Source: Phycisphaerae bacterium
Lineage (GTDB): Bacteria; Planctomycetota; Phycisphaerae; JAAYCJ01
Assembly: GCA_012514125.1 (NCBI GenBank)
Contig: JAAZAW010000185.1
Location: forward strand, 1-28,203
Reading direction: 5' to 3'
Length of the DNA stretch: 28,203 nt
The translations under genes and the position numbers were made by a program. The notes below the pieces were generated by a model. It was not told where the DNA came from, did not search any database, and saw nothing but the letters and a program-made list of their open reading frames with translations. The first letter of the stretch is position 1. Every line of letters begins with the position of its first letter. Shown in pieces: positions 6,638-14,674 of the stretch.

Positions 6638-7438
6638 TTACCAACTTCCACCGCCCCCCCCGCCGCCAAAGCCGCCGCCTCCGCCACCGCCGAAACTGCC
6701 GAAGCCTCCTCCGCCGAAGCTTCCGAAACCACCTCCGCGATGTCCCAGAGTTCGCGAAAGCAGCAGTCCGCCAAGAACAGGCCAGAAGAGTCCCCTGCCT
6801 CGTCGTCCGCCGGGACCTCCTCCGCCTCTTGTAAAGAGCCAGAGCAAGATCAGGGGAAGGACAAAGCAGCAGCAACAGCCTGATGGGACGGAATCTCTGC
6901 CGGCTCTTGAGTTGACCGTTCGACGAAGTTTGGGCATGCCGGTGAGTTTGACGTTTTTGGAATCGGCGATGACCTTCGCCATTGCGGCGGAACCTTCGAA
7001 GAGTCCCTGGGCGTAATTGCCCGCTTTAAAATTGGGGACAAAATAAGTTCGACCGATCGAGCCGACGAGGCTGTCGGGCAGAACACCTTCCCAGTCATAG
7101 CCTACCTGGGTTTGATATTTTCGATCTTTGATGGCGGCGACGATCAGGACACTGGCACTTTTTTGATTGGCGCCGAATTTCCATTGATCGGCTCGTTCAA
7201 AGGAATAATCGAAGATTGACTCTCCGTCGGTGGAGTTTACCGTCAGGACGATGATTCGGGCGGAGGTTTTTTGTTCGAGTTCCTGCAGCAAGCCGATCAT
7301 TCGCGTTTTGGTGTTTGCATCGATGACACCGGCGCGATCCTCCACATAGGTTTGCGGGGCAGGCTCGACGGCGGCAAAGGCTTGGATGCTGAGCAGTACG
7401 ATTATTCCCGGAATGACGAATCTGTTTTTTATTTTCAT
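6638..7438 (-). CDS. TPM domain membrane protein (YgcG/Psb32-like) with glycine-rich tail
   Basis: This 266-residue protein has a signal peptide (residues 1-22, ending IQAFA), then a TPM domain (about 28-165) with YVEDRAGVID, LEQKTSARIIVLTVNS and the VGYDWEGVLPDS segment. A membrane segment follows at about 190-205, directly preceded by four consecutive Cys. The tail is extremely Gly-rich and ends GGGSW. The family includes plant TLP18.3/Psb32 and bacterial YgcG; the bacterial role is unclear, possibly in membrane-protein or envelope maintenance. lemA follows directly, which is the usual pairing. The tail's DNA is low-complexity and carries a run of eight C at 6654-6661 (G on the coding strand), a site prone to replication slippage. 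The gene starts 5 bp after the stop of the gene before it, suggesting translational coupling. Confidence 0.9.
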   Translation of the reverse strand: MKIKNRFVIPGIIVLLSIQAFAAVEPAPQTYVEDRAGVIDANTKTRMIGLLQELEQKTSARIIVLTVNSTDGESIFDYSFERADQWKFGANQKSASVLIVAAIKDRKYQTQVGYDWEGVLPDSLVGSIGRTYFVPNFKAGNYAQGLFEGSAAMAKVIADSKNVKLTGMPKLRRTVNSRAGRDSVPSGCCCCFVLPLILLWLFTRGGGGPGGRRGRGLFWPVLGGLLLSRTLGHRGGGFGSFGGGGFGSFGGGGGGGFGGGGGGGSW

Positions 7439-7443
7439 GGTTC

Positions 7444-8205
7444 CTATACCTTCATCTGGTCCACGATTCGGGACAACTGATCGATGACCTGATAAACCAG
7501 TTCAAAAACAGGGTCCATCATTTCCACGGCGGGCAGTCCTGCTTTTTCGCGAAGAACCCAGATCGCGTTTCGGCCTTCGACGGGGATTTGAAATTGTTCC
7601 GAGGCTTTGTCGAGTGTGGGCTTGAATTCTTTGGGACGTTCGACATCGGTCAGCCAGAGCATTGTTCGCATCAGGACGACGATTTTTTTCACACACTCCA
7701 CGAGCATGGGTTCGATATAGGTGTGTTTTCCCATCGCGCGGATATAGCCCTGGCGAAGTTGAATCAGGGCGGATTTCAATTCGCGTTCGCATTGAAGCCT
7801 GAGGTTTTCTTTGTGGAAGACAAGATCGGTGAACGGATCGGGACCGATGAGGGTCTTATGATTAAGCTGAAAATCCAGAAATTCCACGCCGAAGACGTCC
7901 AGAGATCGCTGGATGTATTCCTGTGTTACCAGGATCGGCGCCTGGAGACGTTTTCGTCCCATCGACCGGCCCATCTCGGCCAGTGCCTTGAGAAGTTTGT
8001 GACTTCGCCGTTGAAGCACCAGCACGGAGTTGATGTCGCTGCGGTTTTGATCGAAATCCTGAGTCAGGGCGCTGCCGACGATGGAGAAGGATTCGAGATT
8101 ATCACCGACGGTTTCGATGAGTCGCTGAGCGAAGAATTGGATCGGCTCACGAACGTCTTCTCGTAGAGCATCGACATTTATGGAAGATGCAGGTACCTGG
8201 GTCAT
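7444..8205 (-). CDS. Nucleotidyltransferase-fold (Pol beta superfamily) protein
   Basis: This 253-residue cytoplasmic protein carries a minimal nucleotidyltransferase signature: VGSA (Gly44-Ser45), then SDIN (Asp57, Asn59) followed by a hydrophobic strand. Canonical members have D-x-D or D-x-E here; this protein has Asn at the second acidic position, so catalysis may be altered or lost. The C-terminal half (about 120-253) is helical and resembles an HEPN-like or substrate-binding helical domain. I cannot name a substrate. It is the first gene of a minus-strand cluster leading into the TPM and lemA genes, with its own promoter at 8285-8313. AAGGGGA lies about ten bases before the ATG. Confidence 0.7.
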   Translation of the reverse strand: MTQVPASSINVDALREDVREPIQFFAQRLIETVGDNLESFSIVGSALTQDFDQNRSDINSVLVLQRRSHKLLKALAEMGRSMGRKRLQAPILVTQEYIQRSLDVFGVEFLDFQLNHKTLIGPDPFTDLVFHKENLRLQCERELKSALIQLRQGYIRAMGKHTYIEPMLVECVKKIVVLMRTMLWLTDVERPKEFKPTLDKASEQFQIPVEGRNAIWVLREKAGLPAVEMMDPVFELVYQVIDQLSRIVDQMKV

Positions 8206-8284
8206 TGATAAAAATCCCCTTTTATAAAGGTTGTTGTCTTAACAAAGATATCCGGTGCGGATGCTTTATTTTTTATTGAGTTTT

Positions 8285-8313
8285 ATCTTAACGGAAATAT
8301 TATGCAGACTCAA
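8285..8313 (-). promoter_or_regulatory. Promoter of the nucleotidyltransferase-TPM-lemA-radical SAM cluster
   Basis: On the minus strand: -35 TTGAGT (8313-8308), a 17-bp spacer and -10 TAAGAT (8290-8285). The leader is about 75 nt and holds a small inverted repeat, TTGTT/AACAA (8231-8245). No second promoter stands out between the four genes, which supports one transcript. Confidence 0.6.
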
Positions 8314-8344
8314 TATTTATTCTATGAATACGTTTTTGATTTCC

Positions 8345-8422
8345 ACGTCATGTCGTTTGGGCTTCCTCTGCGATGGAAACTGACGATCTTTTAATGCGAC
8401 GATGCGATTCGATTAAAGGCGT
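8345..8422 (+). repeat. Divergent intergenic element, copy B (partner at 4408-4485)
   Basis: Gap-free similarity to 4408-4485, strongest in the CATGTCG block and the block at 8388-8422 (TTTTAATGC, CGATTC, AAA shared). It lies in the 344-bp gap between the two divergent promoters at 8285-8313 and 8456-8484. No other gene-like feature is present in that gap. Confidence 0.3.
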
Positions 8423-8455
8423 TAACACTAATTTTTGCAAATCAAGGGTAAATTC

Positions 8456-8484
8456 TTGATATAAACGCGATTTTCAGGTAGAAT
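8456..8484 (+). promoter_or_regulatory. Promoter of typA
   Basis: -35 TTGATA (8456-8461), a 17-bp spacer and -10 TAGAAT (8479-8484). The leader is about 60 nt and includes a short TCCGG/CCGGA hairpin at 8497-8514. The Shine-Dalgarno before the ATG is weak (AGGG about 13 bases upstream). Confidence 0.62.
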
Positions 8485-8549
8485 AGTATATTTCGATCCG
8501 GGTCGGAATCCGGAAGTTTCAGTTTACTTTTTCAGGGATATATAAATTC

Positions 8550-10424
8550 ATGTTATCGGTAGAAAAAATTCGCAATCTTGCGATTATCGCACATATTGAC
8601 CATGGCAAGACCACGCTGATCGATTCGATTTTTCGGGCGGCACACGTTTTCAGGACGAATGCCAAAGTTGAAGAACGCGTGATGGACTCCAACGAGCTTG
8701 AGAAGGAACGCGGCATTACCATTCGCGCCAAACACTGCACGGTGGAATGGGACGACTATATGATCAATATCATCGACACGCCGGGTCACGCGGATTTTTC
8801 CGGTGAAGTCGAGCGGGTTTTGTCGATGGTGGATTCGGTTCTTCTTCTGGTGGATGCGAACGAAGGTCCTATGCCACAGACGCGATATGTGCTGATGCGT
8901 GCGCTCAAGCTGGGACTCAAACCCATTGTGGTTGTGAACAAAGTGGATCGGCCCAACGCGGACCCCGCCGGTGCTCTGGACAAGACGTTTGATTTGTTTA
9001 TTGAGCTTGGGGCGAATGACGATCAGATCGATTTTCCGGTGCTTTATGGTTCGGGGTTGGCCGGCTGGCTGGTGCGTGATCTGGACAAAGAGCCGCATGA
9101 GGGCATGACGGCGTTGTTCGAAACAATCATCGAACATGTCAAACCGCCCGAGGTCGACATCGAGGCTCCTTTCCGGATGCAGATTTGCTCCCTGTCGTGG
9201 AACGATTATATTGGGAGAATCGGTTGCGGACGTGTGCTTCAGGGCACGCATCAGGTCGGAGAGGAAATTGTCCGTACAACGGCGAAATGGCGCACTTATG
9301 ACAAGAAAGACTGGGACGTGACGTCAACAAGCGTTGGGAAATCGACTCATCTTTGGGTGACTCGCGGATTGGAACGCAAGGAAGTTGAAAAAATTTCCGC
9401 GGGCGATATTGTCTGGATTTCGGGGCCTGACGAGATCACGATCGGCGATACCTTTTCGTCGCCTGCATTGGAAAATCCGGCATTGCCGCCGTTGGAAATC
9501 GAAGAACCGACGGTTTCGATGTTTTTTCTGGTGAATAACGGTCCGCTGGCGGGGAGCGAAGGTAACGCGGTGACGTTGCGACAAATCAAGGATCGCCTGG
9601 AGAAGGAATTACGTGTCAACGTGGCGATGCGTGTGGAAGATTTGGGTCGGCCCGACGGCGTGAAGGTGTCGGGACGAGGCGAATTGCACTTGTCGATTTT
9701 GATCGAGGAGATGCGTCGCGAGGGAATGGAACTTTGCGTTTCCAAACCCGAGGTCATTACGCATCGCGACGAAAATGGTCAGGTGCAAGAGCCTATGGAA
9801 CTGCTGGTGATCGACGTGCCGGAAGAATTTCAGGGAACCGTCATTGAAAAAGTTTCGAAACGTAAAGGCGAACTGATTTCCATGCATAATACGGGCACGG
9901 GCATCGTAAGACTTGAATATAAGATTCCGACTCGCGGGTTGATCGGCTATCGCGGTGAGTTTTTGACGGATACTCGCGGATTGGGGATTATGGCGTCGCG
10001 TTTCGTGGGCTATGGCCCATGGTGCGGTGAAGTGACGGCGCGGACACGCGGCTCGATGGTGAGCATGGAGACGGGCAATTCGACGAGTTATGCGCTGGAA
10101 AACCTGCAGATTCGTGGAACGCTTTTTGTTTCGCCGATGGAGCGTATTTATGCGGGGATGATTGTGGGCGAGAATTCACGTCCTGAAGACATGCCGTGCA
10201 ATCCGACCAAGGCGAAACACTTGACGAACCACCGGAAATCAAGCTCGGAAACGACGGTTGTGTTGAAAGTTCCGCGAAAGCTTTCGCTGGAAGCGGCGTT
10301 GGAATGGATTGCGGAAGACGAACTTGTTGAAGTGACACCGCAGTCGATTCGCGTCCGAAAGAATCTGCTTAGCGCCGAAGCGAGAAAACGTGCGGAACGC
10401 CGCTCGGTTGCGGTAGCAGGATAA
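8550..10424 (+). CDS. typA: Translational GTPase TypA/BipA
   Basis: This 624-residue protein is a ribosome-binding GTPase of the EF-G/LepA class, needed for growth under cold and other stress and for late 50S assembly. The G domain is complete: AHIDHGKTTL (G1, about 14-23), ERGITI (G2), DTPGHADF (G3) and NKVDR (G4). It is followed by a beta-barrel domain, an EF-G-like domain with GRGELHLSILIEEMRREG, and the BipA-specific C-terminal region (GLIGYRGEFLTDTRG; EDMPCNPTKAKHLTNHR). Length is slightly above the usual ~600-615. The ATG at 8550 begins exactly where family members begin. The gene appears monocistronic. Confidence 0.97.
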   Translation: MLSVEKIRNLAIIAHIDHGKTTLIDSIFRAAHVFRTNAKVEERVMDSNELEKERGITIRAKHCTVEWDDYMINIIDTPGHADFSGEVERVLSMVDSVLLLVDANEGPMPQTRYVLMRALKLGLKPIVVVNKVDRPNADPAGALDKTFDLFIELGANDDQIDFPVLYGSGLAGWLVRDLDKEPHEGMTALFETIIEHVKPPEVDIEAPFRMQICSLSWNDYIGRIGCGRVLQGTHQVGEEIVRTTAKWRTYDKKDWDVTSTSVGKSTHLWVTRGLERKEVEKISAGDIVWISGPDEITIGDTFSSPALENPALPPLEIEEPTVSMFFLVNNGPLAGSEGNAVTLRQIKDRLEKELRVNVAMRVEDLGRPDGVKVSGRGELHLSILIEEMRREGMELCVSKPEVITHRDENGQVQEPMELLVIDVPEEFQGTVIEKVSKRKGELISMHNTGTGIVRLEYKIPTRGLIGYRGEFLTDTRGLGIMASRFVGYGPWCGEVTARTRGSMVSMETGNSTSYALENLQIRGTLFVSPMERIYAGMIVGENSRPEDMPCNPTKAKHLTNHRKSSSETTVVLKVPRKLSLEAALEWIAEDELVEVTPQSIRVRKNLLSAEARKRAERRSVAVAG

Positions 10425-10456
10425 TCGCACAAAAAAGTTGGAAATTTGGAAGAGGG

Positions 10457-10486
10457 TTCATCAAACGACCTGAGTCGTTTGATGAA
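10457..10486 (+). repeat. Perfect 13-bp hairpin downstream of typA
   Basis: TTCATCAAACGAC (10457-10469) pairs perfectly with GTCGTTTGATGAA (10474-10486) around a CTGA loop. It starts about 33 bp after the typA stop. No T-run follows on the plus strand, so it is a non-canonical terminator or 3'-end stabiliser rather than a textbook terminator. Confidence 0.65.
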
Positions 10487-10527
10487 TCAGGTTCCAGGGG
10501 GTCGCTTGGGGGACGATAATAAAGATT

Positions 10528-10556
10528 TTGACAACGGTGGATTATTTTTTTATACT
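10528..10556 (+). promoter_or_regulatory. Promoter of the multidomain lipoprotein gene
   Basis: Near-consensus sigma70 promoter: -35 TTGACA (10528-10533), a 17-bp spacer and -10 TATACT (10551-10556). The predicted start is near 10563, about 40 nt before the ATG at 10604. Confidence 0.72.
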
Positions 10557-10603
10557 GGAATCAGTTATTATCGCGGGGAATTTGTCTTTCGGGGGAAATA
10601 TCA

Positions 10604-12028
10604 ATGAAAACTTTACCGGAGACGATGTTTGTTTGTTTCAATTCTGTTGGCAGATATTATCGTGCGGGATTATTCGGAATAGTGCTGTTTTTAGCGAGTG
10701 TTTTTGTTCCGGGTTGTCCGCAGCCGCCGGTGGATCCGCCGATCGATACAACGCAACCTAATGCGGATGCGGGCAAAGATCGCCAGGTGATGGCGGGGCA
10801 ACGAGTTTCCCTTAATGCGCGCAAGAACATCGGCGACAATTTCACTTATGAATGGAGCCGAACGAGCGGCCCGGAGATCACATTGACGAACGGCAACTCG
10901 CCAAACGCCAATTTTATTGCACAAACCACGGGAACCTATCAGGTGCAACTGGCGGTTCGCCTTGGCGAACTTGAGGATACAGACAGCGTGACCATTGTGA
11001 CCCTGCCGCAAAGTTCGGATTCGATTCCGGTGGCGGCGGCAGGAGCGGATCGGATCGTGCCGTCGAACGTTACCGTGGAGCTTGACGGCCGCGCATCGTT
11101 CGATCCGGGCGGCGGGGAATTGACGTATTCCTGGAGACAGATCGAAGGTCCGGCGGTGGCACTTTCGGGGGCGAATACGGCGAGACCTACGTTTACATCG
11201 CCGGTGGTGACCGACTCGGTGACTCTGGCGTTTGAACTGTTCGTTCAGAATCCGGGAGGATACAACGCGGTCGATACGGTGACGATTACCGTTGCGCTGG
11301 GGGCAACGATGCAGCACAACCTGGCGGTAAGGATCGTCGGCGGCGGAACCGTTATTCCCAACCAGGGCGCGTTTAACGATGAGACTCAGGTGGAACTGAC
11401 CGCTGCGCCCAATGCGGGCTGGCGATTTAGCCGATGGGAAGGCGATTTGGAAAGTTTGAACAATCCGGCGTCGATTATTATGAACGACAATACCTTCATC
11501 ACCGCGGTGTTTGTCAGCGACGGTTTTACGCTTCAGGTCTTAACGGCGGGACAGGGTTCCGTCGAGCTTAATCCGCCGGGAGGAATTTATCAACCCCTGG
11601 CGGAGGTCACGCTCACGCCCGTGCCTGCGAATGAACTCTGGAAGTTCGACCGGTGGGAAGGCGATTTGACCGAGTCGGAAAATCCGGTCACGATTACGAT
11701 GGATGAGGACAAAATCATCACAGCATTTTTCATTTCGACCAATCAGGTTTCATCGCCGTCGTTTAATCCTCCAAGTTTTACGGTTTTCCAGAACAGTCTA
11801 AATGTCACGATCAGTACCGCGACGCCCGGAGCTGCGATTTATTACACGATTAACGAAGATCGCGATCCGACGCAGAGCGACCTGCTGTTTACTACGCCCA
11901 TTCTCTTAACGGGAAATACCACCATCAGAGCCAGAGCGTTTCTGGAAGGTCTTACCCCCAGCGCAGTGACCACAGCCAATTATTTGACAATGGAGGTGCC
12001 GGGCGGGGTAACGATTAAGGCGAAATAA
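10604..12028 (+). CDS. Multidomain surface lipoprotein (PKD/REJ-like, InlB B-repeat-like, chitobiase C-terminal-like)
   Basis: This 474-residue exported protein has a hydrophobic segment at about 21-36 and a lipobox-like VPGC with Cys38, so it is probably a lipoprotein with a long N-region. Two PKD/REJ-like beta domains follow (about 51-134 and 140-231), sharing ADAGKDR/AAGADR starts and TYEWSRTSGP/TYSWRQIEGP cores. Then come two divergent InlB B-repeat-like modules (about 238-305 and 308-377), each with a W-x-F-x-R/D-WEGDL core and an ITAVF/ITAFF ending. A chitobiase/hexosaminidase C-terminal-like module (about 384-462, SFNPPSFTVFQNSLNVTIST, IYYTINEDRDPT) completes it. No catalytic domain is visible, so adhesion, glycan binding or a structural surface role is likely (inference). 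GGGGGAAA precedes the ATG. Confidence 0.82.
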   Translation: MKTLPETMFVCFNSVGRYYRAGLFGIVLFLASVFVPGCPQPPVDPPIDTTQPNADAGKDRQVMAGQRVSLNARKNIGDNFTYEWSRTSGPEITLTNGNSPNANFIAQTTGTYQVQLAVRLGELEDTDSVTIVTLPQSSDSIPVAAAGADRIVPSNVTVELDGRASFDPGGGELTYSWRQIEGPAVALSGANTARPTFTSPVVTDSVTLAFELFVQNPGGYNAVDTVTITVALGATMQHNLAVRIVGGGTVIPNQGAFNDETQVELTAAPNAGWRFSRWEGDLESLNNPASIIMNDNTFITAVFVSDGFTLQVLTAGQGSVELNPPGGIYQPLAEVTLTPVPANELWKFDRWEGDLTESENPVTITMDEDKIITAFFISTNQVSSPSFNPPSFTVFQNSLNVTISTATPGAAIYYTINEDRDPTQSDLLFTTPILLTGNTTIRARAFLEGLTPSAVTTANYLTMEVPGGVTIKAK

Positions 12029-12034
12029 AAACAG

Positions 12035-12122
12035 GGCTTCAGACCCTGGGCTTGGGGCGTCTGAAAAATCAGCCTGTCGGCTGAAGATGAATCTCAGAGC
12101 CTAAAGTCGAAGGTCTGAAGCC
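12035..12122. terminator. Inverted repeats between convergent genes (possible bidirectional terminator)
   Basis: A perfect 11-bp inverted repeat, GGCTTCAGACC (12035-12045) and GGTCTGAAGCC (12112-12122), brackets an inner TCAGCC/GGCTGA hairpin (12069-12084). The lipoprotein gene ends at 12028 and ilvD, on the other strand, at 12134, so the structure would serve both. Related TCTGAA/TTCAGA fragments recur across the gap. U-tracts are poor. Confidence 0.5.
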
Positions 12123-12133
12123 TGAAGTTTCTT

Positions 12134-13822
12134 TTACTGCGACAATTTCATGATCGCGCCGGTACTGGCGGAACTGGCGAAATAGGCATATCGCGCCAGA
12201 TAGCCTGTCTTAACCTTCGGGGGCAAGGGTTTAAAGGTGGCTCGCCGTTTTTCGAGTTCCGCATCGGAGAGTTTGACTTCGAGCTTGCGAGCGGGCATGT
12301 CGATGGCGATGATATCGCCGTCCTGCAAGAGGCCGATCGGTCCACCGTCAGCCGCTTCGGGGCTGATGTGTCCGATGCAGGCCCCGCGTGTTCCGCCGCT
12401 GAATCTGCCGTCGGTGATGAGCGCGACCTTGTCGCCCAGACCCTGGCCCATGATGTAGCTGGTGGGCGAGAGCATTTCCTGCATGCCCGGACCGCCCTTG
12501 GGACCTTCGTAGCGAATCACCACCACGTCGCCGGCTTTGACTTTTCCGGCGAGAATGCCTTCGCAGGCTTCTTCCTGTGAATTGAAGATCACTGCCTTAC
12601 CTTCGTATACAAGCATCTTCGGATCGACACCGGCGGTTTTGATTACCGCGCCGTCCGGAGCGAGATTGCCGCGAAGCACGAACAGGCCGCCCTGCTGGCT
12701 GTAGGCGTTATCGAGTTTGTGAATCACCGCTTCGTCTTTGATGTCGGCGGAAGCGATGTTCTCGCCGAGAGTTTTACCGGTAACGGTCGGACAGCTTAGG
12801 TCAAGTGCGCCCTTAACTTTGCTGATTTCCTTTAAAATAGCAGAGATGCCGCCGGCTGAGTCCACATCTTCCATGTGATAGTTGCATGAGGGCGAAACCT
12901 TGCAGATGTGCGGCGTGGTCTGGGAAATCGCGTTGATCGTATTGAGATCGAAATCGAGTCCTGCTTCACCCGCCAGAGCCAATGTATGAAGAATCGTATT
13001 GGTCGAACCGCCCATCGCCATATCGAGCACGAGGGCATTGCGGATGCTCTTGTTGGTGACGATATCGCGGGGCTTGAGGTCTTTTTTCACCAGATCGACG
13101 ATTCGCCGACCTGCTTCCTGGAAAAGTTTAATACGTTCAGGATTCAGCGCATCGGTTTGGCCAGCCAGAATCGTCCCATTGCCCGGCAGCGCGATACCGA
13201 TCGCTTCGCACAGACAGTTCATACTGTTGGCGGTGAACATTCCGCTGCACGAACCACAGGTCGGACAGGCGACGTCTTCGAGTTTGCTGAGTTCTTCTTC
13301 GGTCATCTGACCGGCGTTGAACTTGCCGATACCCTCGAAAACGCTGATCAGGTCCGCCGGAGCGCCGTTGGCTTGTTTACCCGCCGCCATCGGTCCGCCG
13401 GAGGCAAAAATCGTCGGAATATTGCATCGCACCGAAGCCATCAACATGCCCGGCACGACCTTATCGCAATTGGGAATGCAGACCATGCCGTCGAATTGAT
13501 GGGCCATGATCATCGTTTCCACCGCGTCGGCGATCAATTCGCGAGAAGCAAGGCTGTATCGCATACCGCCATGCCCCATCGCCACGCCGTCGCAAACCGC
13601 GATGGTGTTGAACTCGAAGGGCACTCCACCCGCGTCGCGAATCGCCTGTTTGACGATCTCGCCGACTTTATTCAAATGCACATGGCCGGGAACGATTTCG
13701 CAGAAACTATTGGCCACCGCGATAAAAGGCTTGCCCATATCTTCATTCTTAAGGCCGCATGCCTTGAGCAAACTTCGGTGAGGGGTACGTTCAAATCCTT
13801 TTTTAACTGCATCTGATCTCAT
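12134..13822 (-). CDS. ilvD: Dihydroxy-acid dehydratase
   Basis: This 562-residue enzyme removes water from 2,3-dihydroxyisovalerate and 2,3-dihydroxy-3-methylvalerate to give the keto acids for valine, leucine and isoleucine. Cluster-binding cysteines are visible in IPNCDK (Cys119) and CPTCGSCSGMFTANSMNCL (Cys186, 189, 192). The family segments PFIAVANSF, GKPF and DGRFSGGTRG are present. Full length matches the IlvD family. The open frame extends to 13849, but the start at 13822 has AGGAG eight bases upstream. No other branched-chain genes are in the window. A strong hairpin with a U-tract lies directly before this ribosome binding site, so transcription from the upstream gene may be attenuated. 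Confidence 0.97.
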   Translation of the reverse strand: MRSDAVKKGFERTPHRSLLKACGLKNEDMGKPFIAVANSFCEIVPGHVHLNKVGEIVKQAIRDAGGVPFEFNTIAVCDGVAMGHGGMRYSLASRELIADAVETMIMAHQFDGMVCIPNCDKVVPGMLMASVRCNIPTIFASGGPMAAGKQANGAPADLISVFEGIGKFNAGQMTEEELSKLEDVACPTCGSCSGMFTANSMNCLCEAIGIALPGNGTILAGQTDALNPERIKLFQEAGRRIVDLVKKDLKPRDIVTNKSIRNALVLDMAMGGSTNTILHTLALAGEAGLDFDLNTINAISQTTPHICKVSPSCNYHMEDVDSAGGISAILKEISKVKGALDLSCPTVTGKTLGENIASADIKDEAVIHKLDNAYSQQGGLFVLRGNLAPDGAVIKTAGVDPKMLVYEGKAVIFNSQEEACEGILAGKVKAGDVVVIRYEGPKGGPGMQEMLSPTSYIMGQGLGDKVALITDGRFSGGTRGACIGHISPEAADGGPIGLLQDGDIIAIDMPARKLEVKLSDAELEKRRATFKPLPPKVKTGYLARYAYFASSASTGAIMKLSQ

Positions 13823-13837
13823 GGTCGTTACTCCTGT

Positions 13838-13880
13838 AAAAAGAACCAAGTGCCTGAAAACTTGTCTTCCGGCACTTGGT
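13838..13880 (-). terminator. Hairpin with U-tract between the upstream hypothetical gene and ilvD
   Basis: On the minus strand a perfect 10-bp stem (ACCAAGTGCC 13880-13871 in transcript order, pairing with GGCACTTGGT 13854-13845) with a 16-nt loop is followed by TTCTTTTT. It is a good intrinsic terminator for the gene ending at 13893. The ilvD ribosome binding site begins only three bases after the U-tract, so it could also act as an attenuator or RBS-proximal regulator for ilvD. Confidence 0.75.
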
Positions 13881-13892
13881 GATTGGCAATGA

Positions 13893-14552
13893 TTATCTCA
13901 TAATCCATTCAAGTTCCTGGCTGGTGCGTTTTGCCGTCACACTCGTCCGATTGGCGGTGTCGGCGGGCAGATCGTATTCGACCGCCAGCGTTTTTCGAAG
14001 CACAAAGACGGGCGGCACTTTTGCCGGATCGGATTTTCCTGCTTTGAACGCAGGATTGGGCACCGCGATCATCTCGCCCGCCAGGCCGCCGACATAAAGC
14101 GTAATGCTCCGGGCTTTGGGGTCAAAATCAGGCCAAACAGCGATGGAATCCCGGGCGTTGTCCTTGCCCTGAAGTAATTTGCCGATCACTTTGCTCGGAT
14201 GTTCGAGCCAGGGATAGGTGGCTTTGTATTGCTGCTGAATTTTCGAGAAAACTTCCGGTGCCACTTCGACCATCGCGTGAAGTTCCTGGAGCGTATCGGT
14301 CACCAGCGTCATTTCCGGATGAAAATTCACATCCCTGCCGGTATTGTTCGTTACCGTGTAAATGACATACCAATAGGTCTGGCGGCCTTCGCCGGGCACA
14401 TCGACCGTAATCCGCTGGAGGTCCTGGAACTTAAAATCCAGTTCCCAGTCTATCGGCACAGGCGAGGGCTTGGGAAAACCAACTGTTATCGTCGACATAG
14501 CCAGAACGATTAAACCCGCGAGAAAAAAGCTTGCCTTCTTCCTTTGATCCAT
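13893..14552 (-). CDS. Exported hypothetical protein
   Basis: This 219-residue protein is one I do not recognise. It begins with a basic segment (DQRKKAS) and a hydrophobic stretch (about residues 8-26, FFLAGLIVLAMSTITVGF), so it is probably exported or membrane-anchored. The mature part is soluble and beta-rich, with segments WYVIYTVTNNTGRDVNFHPEMTLVTD and ITLYVGGLAGEMIAVPNP that read like an immunoglobulin-like fold. Similar proteins appear to be common in planctomycetes (from memory, unverified). The start at 14552 has GGAG eight bases upstream; the in-frame ATG at 14570 has none. Its promoter is at 14613-14640. ilvD follows by 70 bp, with a terminator-like hairpin between them. Confidence 0.75.
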   Translation of the reverse strand: MDQRKKASFFLAGLIVLAMSTITVGFPKPSPVPIDWELDFKFQDLQRITVDVPGEGRQTYWYVIYTVTNNTGRDVNFHPEMTLVTDTLQELHAMVEVAPEVFSKIQQQYKATYPWLEHPSKVIGKLLQGKDNARDSIAVWPDFDPKARSITLYVGGLAGEMIAVPNPAFKAGKSDPAKVPPVFVLRKTLAVEYDLPADTANRTSVTAKRTSQELEWIMR

Positions 14553-14612
14553 CCGACTTGCTCCATTCATAAATAGTAAGTATAGTTCGCTTGTTCAGCG
14601 TCGTATTACTTG

Positions 14613-14640
14613 ATTCTACTTTTTCCCTGCCGACAGTCAA
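14613..14640 (-). promoter_or_regulatory. Promoter of the exported hypothetical gene
   Basis: On the minus strand: -35 TTGACT (14640-14635), a 16-bp spacer and -10 TAGAAT (14618-14613). The leader is about 55 nt. Confidence 0.62.
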
Positions 14641-14674
14641 ATGATTTGTTTGTAAGTCCTTGCAAGAAAGTGAT

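Noticed and set aside
6594..6875. N-terminal extension of LemA
   Set aside because: It is the antisense of the Gly-rich TPM tail. AAGGAGGT and the family start support 6593.
12908..13816. 302-residue antisense open frame over ilvD
   Set aside because: Shadow of a well-conserved enzyme gene; no motif of its own.
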